Positions 28,134 through 34,295 of a stretch of 52,031 nt of DNA are shown here, in pieces. The stretch's first letter is position 1, and every line of letters starts with the position of its first letter. The stretch comes from DASYRM01 sp036004405 (GTDB lineage: Bacteria; Acidobacteriota; Vicinamibacteria; Vicinamibacterales; UBA2999), in contig DASYRM010000013.1 of NCBI GenBank assembly GCA_036004405.1, positions 1 to 52,031 of the forward strand. Reading direction: 5' to 3'. Under the pieces are notes generated by a model. That model saw nothing but the letters and a program-made list of their open reading frames with translations, ran no database searches and had not been told where the DNA came from. The position numbers and the translations under genes were made by a program.

Positions 28134-30020
28134 ATGCGGCTTGGAATCCGTGCGAAACAGATCGCCGGCGTGACCGCCATCGTCGGACTGTCGGTCGTCG
28201 CCTTGAGCGGATTGGCCGTCGAGCGACTGGCGCGCGTGGTCATGGGCGAGAGCCTCGCCCGCGGCAAGCTGCTGGCGTCGATGATCTACCAACGGGCCTT
28301 CGAGATCGTCCCGACGAGCGCCGAGCCCTACGCCGCCCTGCGCGACGATCTCGGCTTGCGCTCCATTCTTCGAGGCACCCTCTACGACCCCGGCGTGAGC
28401 GGCGCCTCGGTCGTCGACGCCAACGGCATCGTGGTGGCCAGCTCGGATTCAGCCTTGATTGGCCGGGCGCTCGCCCCGAGCCAGGATCTCGAGCCGGTGG
28501 CCAACGACAACGTCATCGCCCAGTTGAGCGTCATCTACTCCAACGAGGGGCGGACGCTCGAGGTCCGGCAGCCCCTCACGCTGGGTGGCGCACCGTTCGT
28601 CACGATTCACGTGGGTGTCTCCACGGTTCTGATGCGGTCGGCGTTGTCGGACTGGCTGTTCCCGACGCTGCTGGCGGCCGCGGCGGCCCTCGTGATTGCC
28701 GTCATCGTGGCGGGCGTGCTGTCGGAACGTCTGCTGCGGCCCATCCACGTGATCCGGAGCGGCCTGACACGGCTCGGGCGCGGCGAGTTCGGCGTCACCC
28801 TCGATCTGCCGCCCGGCGACGAGTTCGGCGAGCTCGGCTCGTTCTTCAACACCGTCAGCCAGCAGCTCTCGGCCGACCGCACCGCGCTGGCGGGACAGAA
28901 GGCCAATCTGCAGGTGGCGGTGGAGCACCTCGAGGACGCGGTGGCCCTGATCAACCCGTCGGGCGAGCTGCTCTTCAGCAACCCGGCGATGCAGGCCACG
29001 CTGGGCACCGAGGTGATCGGCAAGCCGATCGCGACCCTGCTGCCCGGCAACCACCCGGCGCGCACCATCGTCGAGGAGACGCTGGCGTCGCACCAGTCGC
29101 GCGGCCCGGTGCAGGCCTCGATCCACGAGGACGTCGAGCTGCTGCTGATGACCCAGATGATCACGGGCACCAGCGGAGAGCTCGTGGGCGTCCTGCTGGT
29201 GGCGCGCAACGTCGCCTACATGTCGCGCGTGCAGTCGATGCTGGCGTATTCGCGCAAGCTCGTGGCGCTCGGCCGGCTCACCGCGGGGATCGCCCACGAG
29301 GTGAAGAACCCGCTGAACGCGATGATCATCCACCTCGAGCTGCTGCGGACGAAGATCCGGAGCGCCGCGCAGGCGGCTCAGCCGCAGCCGGCGGTGGCCG
29401 CCGCCACCGGCACGCTGGGGCTGTCGGGAACGGCTCCGCTGGTGGCCGCACTGCCGCCGGCCGCCCAAAGTGCCCTCGAGCACGTCGAAGTCATCGAGAG
29501 CGAAATCCGCCGGCTCGACGGCGTAGTGCAGGGCTTCCTCAAGTTCACCCGTCCGGAGGATCTGCGGCTGGCACCGGTGCGCGTACCCGAGCTGCTGGGG
29601 GCGATTCAGCAGATCGTCGAGCCGGAGGCGAAGAAGAACGGCGTGAAGGTGTCGATGGATTGCTCGGGTGCCATCCCGCCGGTCAACGGCGACGCGGGCA
29701 TGCTGCGGCAGGTGTTCCTCAACCTGGCGATCAATGCCTGTCAGGCCATGCCGCAGGGCGGGTCGCTGCGCATCACCTGCGCGCCCGTGTCACACCAGCG
29801 GGTCGAGGTGCGCGTGGAGGACACCGGCGTCGGCATCGCCAAGGAACACTTGCCGAAGATCTTTGATTTGTATTTCACGACGAAGGATCATGGGACGGGC
29901 ATCGGCCTGTCGATGGTGTACCGGATCGTGCAGCTGCATGACGGCGAGATCGAGGTGGAGTCCACGCAGGGACGGGGGACGACGTTCCGCGTACTGCTGC
30001 CGCAGGCCGCCGAGGTGTGA
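28134..30020 (+). CDS. sensor histidine kinase
   Basis: A 628-residue membrane kinase starting 5 nt after the response-regulator stop. TM1 is at about 10-30, an extracytoplasmic sensing region at 35-165, and TM2 at about 175-200. HAMP (200-255) and a PAS-like domain (265-380, AVEHLEDAVALINPSGELLF) follow. The phosphoacceptor is H388 in GIAHEVKNPLNAM. An Ala/Pro-rich insert at about 410-450 lies within the dimerisation domain, which is unusual. The ATPase domain has NLAINACQAMP (N box), EDTGVGIAKEHLPKIFD and KDHGTGIGLSM. It is the cognate kinase of the NtrC-type regulator. Confidence 0.92.
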   Translation: MRLGIRAKQIAGVTAIVGLSVVALSGLAVERLARVVMGESLARGKLLASMIYQRAFEIVPTSAEPYAALRDDLGLRSILRGTLYDPGVSGASVVDANGIVVASSDSALIGRALAPSQDLEPVANDNVIAQLSVIYSNEGRTLEVRQPLTLGGAPFVTIHVGVSTVLMRSALSDWLFPTLLAAAAALVIAVIVAGVLSERLLRPIHVIRSGLTRLGRGEFGVTLDLPPGDEFGELGSFFNTVSQQLSADRTALAGQKANLQVAVEHLEDAVALINPSGELLFSNPAMQATLGTEVIGKPIATLLPGNHPARTIVEETLASHQSRGPVQASIHEDVELLLMTQMITGTSGELVGVLLVARNVAYMSRVQSMLAYSRKLVALGRLTAGIAHEVKNPLNAMIIHLELLRTKIRSAAQAAQPQPAVAAATGTLGLSGTAPLVAALPPAAQSALEHVEVIESEIRRLDGVVQGFLKFTRPEDLRLAPVRVPELLGAIQQIVEPEAKKNGVKVSMDCSGAIPPVNGDAGMLRQVFLNLAINACQAMPQGGSLRITCAPVSHQRVEVRVEDTGVGIAKEHLPKIFDLYFTTKDHGTGIGLSMVYRIVQLHDGEIEVESTQGRGTTFRVLLPQAAEV

Positions 30021-30024
30021 GCCA

Positions 30025-30609
30025 GTGCTCGTGATGATGTCCATGACACGTACCTGCCGGCTGTTGGCCGCCCTGACGCTCGCTGTGGCCGGGGCGAGCG
30101 CCTGCGTCAAGACGAAGCCGGTGACGGTGGCGGACGGTCCGCCGCTGGCGATGCCCGCGCCGCCGAACCGCGTCTTCGCCCCGCCCGAAGAGCCGATTCC
30201 GGTGCAGACGCCCCCGCCGGAGATTGCCGATGCGGAGCCGCCGAAGCCGGCTCCGCGTCCGCCCGCCCAGCGTCGCCCGCTGACGCCGCCGGCCGAAGCG
30301 GCCCGGCCCGAGCCCGAACCGCCGCCGGCGCCGGCCGCCCCCGCTCCGGAGCCCGCCCGCGAGCTGCGCGCGGCATCGCCGGCAGCCGATGCGGCCGCCG
30401 AACGCCAGGTGCGCGACCTGCTGCTGCGCGCCTCGCGCGCGCTCATGAAGGTGGACTACCGCAAGTTGAGCAACGAGGGGCGGTCGCAGTACGACCAGGC
30501 CAAGCGGTTTGCCGAGCAGGCGGACGAGGCGTTGAAGGAGCGGAACTTCGTCTTCGCCTCCACGCTCGCCGACAAAGCCGCCGTGCTCGCGTCGCAACTG
30601 GGCGGCTAG
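30025..30609 (+). CDS. Pro-rich putative lipoprotein
   Basis: About 194 residues. The N terminus has a hydrophobic stretch ending LAVAGASAC, a plausible lipobox with Cys as the lipidated residue. Residues 35-120 are Pro/Glu/Ala-rich. The C-terminal 70 residues are helical and charged (ERQVRDLLLRASRALMK, then YDQAKRFAEQADEALKERN), similar to short TPR or coiled-coil tails of envelope lipoproteins. GTG at 30025 is chosen for GAGG spacing; ATGs at 30034 and 30043 are alternatives. It follows the kinase gene by 4 nt and may belong to its operon. Confidence 0.6.
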   Translation: MLVMMSMTRTCRLLAALTLAVAGASACVKTKPVTVADGPPLAMPAPPNRVFAPPEEPIPVQTPPPEIADAEPPKPAPRPPAQRRPLTPPAEAARPEPEPPPAPAAPAPEPARELRAASPAADAAAERQVRDLLLRASRALMKVDYRKLSNEGRSQYDQAKRFAEQADEALKERNFVFASTLADKAAVLASQLGG

Positions 30610-30622
30610 ATCCTTCGCGGGA

Positions 30623-30638
30623 GCCGCCTTCAGGCGGC
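30623..30638. repeat. REP-like palindrome between convergent genes
   Basis: GCCGCCT, TC, AGGCGGC. The stop codon of the minus-strand gene (30630-30632) lies in its loop. It could serve as a terminator for both convergent genes, though no T-tract follows. Confidence 0.6.
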
Positions 30639-31922
30639 CCGCACGGGCGTCGTCGCCGCCTGGAGCTTGCCGCGCAGCGCGCGCGCGAACCGCTGGCGGC
30701 CAGCCCGGTCCGTGCTGTAGGCGAGCACTTCCTCCTCGCCGAGAAGAATCGCCAGCTGCGGGAAACCCTGCTCGCTCTGTGATCGCACGCGGTCGTCCCC
30801 GAGCGGCGCCACGCGATCGTATTCGCCGATGAAGACACACGGCGTCCGCGTCCGCAGCGTCAGCTCCTCGATCTCCCAGAGCAGGTTCACGCTCGGCTCG
30901 GAGATGTCGACGAGCGCCACGGAGGTGTGGCGCGCGAAACTGCTGACGGTCTGTTGCCAGATGGCCGGCTCGACGCGCAGCACGAACAGCCGCGGCGCCA
31001 GCAGCCGCTGGCTGGCTTCGCCGACCTCGCGGACGGCGCTGAAGATGCCGGGCTCGGCCGTGACGTGACGTGTGCGGCCCTTGTCGGCGTTGCGCACCAC
31101 GTCGATCGAGAACGCGACGTAGACGAAGAAGGCGAGCGCGACGAGCCACACCCACGGCGGCACGGCCAGCGCGATTGGCGGCAGCACGACGAACGGCCAC
31201 CCCATGGTGATCAGGATCACCGCGAACACCCCCGGGCCATTCAGCTGCACGGCGTCGAGCGGCAGTCGTCTGGACAGGAACATGACGTCGAAGAGCTCGA
31301 AGTAGCGCGTGACCACTGTCTCGACCGACGTGCCCCGTGTGGGCCAGAGCACGGCGCGCCCCACGTCGGCGGCGATGATCACGATCGCCAGGGCCAGGGC
31401 CAGCGGATAGAAGCGAAGAATCTTGAACGGCGCCAGAACCGCTCGCATCACCCCGTGACTGATGGTGAAGAACCACTTCGGGCCCGACGGAATTCCGAGC
31501 GGCGCCGTCTGGTTGTCATCGAGCGTCACCAGCCGCCACGTCCGGCCGATCGTGTTCGTCACCGCGAAGGTGACCGCACGCGTGGCGTCGGTGTAGCCGA
31601 ACCGCCGGAGGAACAGCACCGATGTGCGCGCACCGCGGACGAGCCGCAGCCCGCGGCCCCTGAACCGGAGCACGATGCACGCCGCAACGGCGCCCCACGT
31701 CGTCAGCAGCATCCGATCGGTGATCACGCGCCCGTTCTCGAGGTCGAGGTTGATGTTCTCGCCGCGGAGCCAGGCGATCGCCAGCACGCTCATCGGGACG
31801 ATCAGGAGCCAGGCCACGGTGCCGACCACCGCGAAGCAGGCCCCGATCGCCGCGAGCAGCGCTTCGCGCAGCCGCGGGCCGAGGTACGGATGGGGGCAGT
31901 CCAGGACGATGCGTACCGCCAT
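30630..31922 (-). CDS. membrane protein with split TIR-like Rossmannoid domain
   Basis: About 430 residues. Two helices lie at residues 20-52 and one at about 70-86. A segment SVLFLRRFGYTDATR follows, the opening strand of the FLRSF-type TIR-like domain found in many bacterial signalling proteins. Then come LVTLDDNQTAPLGIPSG, three to four more helices (about 175-310), and the rest of the fold: LVDISEPSVNLLWEIEELTL near 365, matching the LLWEL motif of that domain. The soluble domain therefore appears split by a membrane insert. Start 31922 is chosen because the longer frame overlaps the divergent gene. Function is unknown. Confidence 0.6.
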   Translation of the reverse strand: MAVRIVLDCPHPYLGPRLREALLAAIGACFAVVGTVAWLLIVPMSVLAIAWLRGENINLDLENGRVITDRMLLTTWGAVAACIVLRFRGRGLRLVRGARTSVLFLRRFGYTDATRAVTFAVTNTIGRTWRLVTLDDNQTAPLGIPSGPKWFFTISHGVMRAVLAPFKILRFYPLALALAIVIIAADVGRAVLWPTRGTSVETVVTRYFELFDVMFLSRRLPLDAVQLNGPGVFAVILITMGWPFVVLPPIALAVPPWVWLVALAFFVYVAFSIDVVRNADKGRTRHVTAEPGIFSAVREVGEASQRLLAPRLFVLRVEPAIWQQTVSSFARHTSVALVDISEPSVNLLWEIEELTLRTRTPCVFIGEYDRVAPLGDDRVRSQSEQGFPQLAILLGEEEVLAYSTDRAGRQRFARALRGKLQAATTPVRAA

Positions 31923-31933
31923 CGCAGCAAGCC

Positions 31934-31939
31934 TATACT
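31934..31939 (+). promoter_or_regulatory. -10 element (TATACT) of the beta-helix gene
   Basis: TATACT ends six bases before the GTG start at 31946. Transcription would begin at or next to the start codon, and no Shine-Dalgarno fits in between, so a leaderless mRNA is likely. Confidence 0.55.
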
Positions 31940-31945
31940 CTGGGC

Positions 31946-33985
31946 GTGCGCTACTCAGCAGCGGTGGCTCTGGTTCTGATACTCGGCGGCGGTCTGGCGG
32001 CTCAGCGCGGACCCGCACCGATGCCGGCGGACGGAGTGGCGGCGGGCGAGCTGGTCGTCGAGCCGGCCACCCTCATCAACCTCGGCTTCGAGTGGTTCAT
32101 CCACGGCGACGCCAACCGCAACGCCGCGGTGTCGGTGTCGTTCCGCAAGATGGGCGACGCCGAATGGCGCACGGCGCTGCCGCTGCTGCGCATCGGCGGC
32201 GAACGCATCTACGCCGAGTCGCGCGTCGACGTGGTGCTGCCGCCGATGTTCGCGGGCAGCGTGCTCGATCTCGAACCGGACACGCCGTACGAAGTGCGCC
32301 TGCTGCTGTCGGATCCCGACGGCGTGAAGGGCGACGGCCGCCGCGTGGTCACCGTGCGGACGCGCGCCGAACCGACGCCCGCCGCGGGCGGTCGCGTCTT
32401 CCACGTCTACCCGCACGGCTTCAAGGGCGCGAAGACCGAGCCGTCGTTCGAAGGGCTGATGTGCGCCTACAACTCCTGGTGCGCCGGTACCGACTGGGCC
32501 ACGTCGGGCCGGCCGCGCGTGCAGGCGGGCGACACCATCCTGGTGCACGCCGGCACGTACAAGTACAACCGCTACGAGTACACGAACACGGCCGCGGTGA
32601 ATCGCACCGAACCGCTCGACGGCACCTACTACCTCACCGCGAAGGGCACCGCCGAGAAGCCGATCGTCATCAAGGCGGCTGGCGACGGCGAGGTGGTCTT
32701 CGACGGCAACGGCAACTTCGCGGTGTTCGACGTGCGTGCCGCCGACTACACCTACTTCGAAGGCCTCACGATCCGCAACGCCGAGTACGGCATCCTGGCC
32801 GGCACGCAGTTCATCGCCGGCGCCAAGGGGCTCACGGTCAAGCGAAGCCGGTTCGAGAACGTCGGCTCCGGCGTCTTCACCAACTTCGCGGGCTCGTCGA
32901 ACTTCTACATCGCCGACAACACGTTCGTCGGCCGCAACGATCCGAAGCACCTGATCGGCTGGAACGGCGACGCGCTGTGGTCGAAGTTCAACGGCGTGGA
33001 GGGGCAGGTCTATCCGCCGAAGATGGCGTCATACGTGGCGGTGAAGCTGTACGGCCCCGGCCACGTGGTGGCCTACAACTCCATCACGGACTTCCACGAC
33101 GGCATCAACGTAGAGACCTACGGCAACCCGGACGGCTCGGTGGCGACCGGCCCGGGCATCCCCGCCGGCCCGCACTATCCGCCCCGCGAGTTCTTCGACC
33201 GCCGCCCGGTGGCGATCGACTTCTACAACAACTACATCTCGAGCTCGCACGACAACCCGATCGAGGCCGACGGCGGCATGCACAACATCCGCGTGATGCG
33301 GAACCTGTTCATGAACCATGCGTCGCACGCCTTCTGCAACCAGCCGGCGCTCGGCGGCCCCGTCTACTGGATCCGCAACATCGCCTACAACCTCCCTGGC
33401 GGCTCGACGCGGCTGACCAACGGTTCGTCGGGTGCGGTGTTCTACAACAACACGATCCTGTCGGAGACGCAGGCGCAGCTCGCCTCGAACGTGCACTGGC
33501 GCAACAATCTGATGCTCGGCCAGAACGCGGCGCCGGCGATCTTCAACGTTTCGACGATGACGAACTACTCGTCGTCGGACTACAACGCCTTCCGGCCCAA
33601 CGCCGGCGTGGAGGCCTCGTTCGTGTGGGCCTCGCCCCCGCCGTTCGCCCAGGCGGACATGACCGGACCGGGTCACGAGGCCGCGCTGCAGAAGCACGAG
33701 TTCCGGACGCTGGCCGACTACAGCACGGGCACGGGGCAGGACCAGCACAGCCTGCAGGTGGACTACGACATCTTCGAGAACGTGCGCCGGCTCGACGCGA
33801 AGGACGTCTCGTCCCTCCAGCGGATCTACCGCGCCGACGAGCTCGATTTCCGGCTCAAGCCGGGCTCCGCTCCCGTCGATCGCGGCGTGGCCCTGCCGAC
33901 CGTGACCGACGGCTTCTCGGGGCGCGCACCGGACATCGGCGCCCTCGAGCTTGGGCAGCCGCTGCCGCACTACGGGCCGCGCTGA
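31946..33985 (+). CDS. secreted right-handed parallel beta-helix protein
   Basis: A 679-residue exported protein with a signal peptide ending near GGLAAQ. Residues 30-130 form a fibronectin-like/beta domain (LEPDTPYEVRLLLSD). From about 190 to 560 there are repeated short beta-helix rungs rich in N and G (GDTILVHAGTYKYN, YTYFEGLTIRNAEYGI, FYIADNTFVGRND, IDFYNNYISSSHDNPIEADG), as in pectate-lyase-like and NosD families. The C terminus ends in DRGVALPTVTDGFSGRAPDI-type calcium-loop sequence. The probable role is polysaccharide binding or cleavage; no catalytic triad was assigned. The stop codon lies at the edge of a palindrome. Confidence 0.82.
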   Translation: MRYSAAVALVLILGGGLAAQRGPAPMPADGVAAGELVVEPATLINLGFEWFIHGDANRNAAVSVSFRKMGDAEWRTALPLLRIGGERIYAESRVDVVLPPMFAGSVLDLEPDTPYEVRLLLSDPDGVKGDGRRVVTVRTRAEPTPAAGGRVFHVYPHGFKGAKTEPSFEGLMCAYNSWCAGTDWATSGRPRVQAGDTILVHAGTYKYNRYEYTNTAAVNRTEPLDGTYYLTAKGTAEKPIVIKAAGDGEVVFDGNGNFAVFDVRAADYTYFEGLTIRNAEYGILAGTQFIAGAKGLTVKRSRFENVGSGVFTNFAGSSNFYIADNTFVGRNDPKHLIGWNGDALWSKFNGVEGQVYPPKMASYVAVKLYGPGHVVAYNSITDFHDGINVETYGNPDGSVATGPGIPAGPHYPPREFFDRRPVAIDFYNNYISSSHDNPIEADGGMHNIRVMRNLFMNHASHAFCNQPALGGPVYWIRNIAYNLPGGSTRLTNGSSGAVFYNNTILSETQAQLASNVHWRNNLMLGQNAAPAIFNVSTMTNYSSSDYNAFRPNAGVEASFVWASPPPFAQADMTGPGHEAALQKHEFRTLADYSTGTGQDQHSLQVDYDIFENVRRLDAKDVSSLQRIYRADELDFRLKPGSAPVDRGVALPTVTDGFSGRAPDIGALELGQPLPHYGPR

Positions 33986-34041
33986 ATGTAGGGGCCGCCT
34001 AAAGGCGGCCCCTACATTCCCGGGCCGCCTGAAGGTGGCCC
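33984..34041. repeat. two tandem REP-like palindromes
   Basis: Copy 1 (33984-34019): 17-bp perfect arms GAATGTAGGGGCCGCCT and complement around AA, starting inside the stop codon of the beta-helix gene. Copy 2 (34022-34041): GGGCCGCCT, GA, AGGTGGCCC with one G-T mismatch. Both are followed by CCTACATTCC. They probably mark the 3' end of the upstream transcript. Confidence 0.8.
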
Positions 34042-34076
34042 CTACATTCCCGGTCTTCTTCCTAGTACAATTGAGT

Positions 34077-34118
34077 CTAGATATTGCGATTGCCCGAAAA
34101 GAAAAACGCAATATCTTG
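34077..34118. promoter_or_regulatory. pair of NrdR boxes
   Basis: CTAGATATTG (34077-34086) and CAATATCTTG (34109-34118) each match the NrdR core CWATATATWG at 9 of 10 positions. Their centres are 32 bp apart, the usual three-turn spacing. NrdR represses ribonucleotide reductase genes when dATP is high. nrdJ starts 177 bp downstream. Confidence 0.82.
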
Positions 34119-34129
34119 TGGTTTACAAC

Positions 34130-34158
34130 TTGACAAAGCCGTCACACGCGCTGATGAT
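34130..34158 (+). promoter_or_regulatory. probable nrdJ promoter
   Basis: TTGACA (34130-34135), 17-bp spacer, GATGAT (34153-34158). It lies just downstream of the second NrdR box. A second possible -10, TACAAT (34066-34071), overlaps the upstream flank of box 1 but has a poor -35. Confidence 0.6.
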
Positions 34159-34248
34159 TGCCGCCTGCGCTCGAAGGTTTGACGCCGGCTCCTCCCAGCG
34201 TCCGGTAAGTAGCCAAGCCCGTTAGCGCAACAACAACATTTACGCGTA

Positions 34249-34280
34249 CAGGACAGCAGTCCAGGGGTAGCTGCGTCCTG
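34249..34280 (+). other. leader hairpin before the nrdJ ribosome site
   Basis: CAGGACAGCAG (34249-34259) can pair with CTGCGTCCTG (34271-34280) with one bulged A. It ends five bases before GGAGG (34286-34290), so it could modulate translation initiation. No cobalamin-riboswitch B12 box is seen. Confidence 0.4.
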
Positions 34281-34295
34281 AGTTCGGAGGAAACG

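Noticed and set aside
34160..34295. A cobalamin riboswitch in the nrdJ leader
   Set aside because: The leader has a hairpin and is long enough, but no B12-box-like sequence was found, so only the NrdR boxes are claimed.
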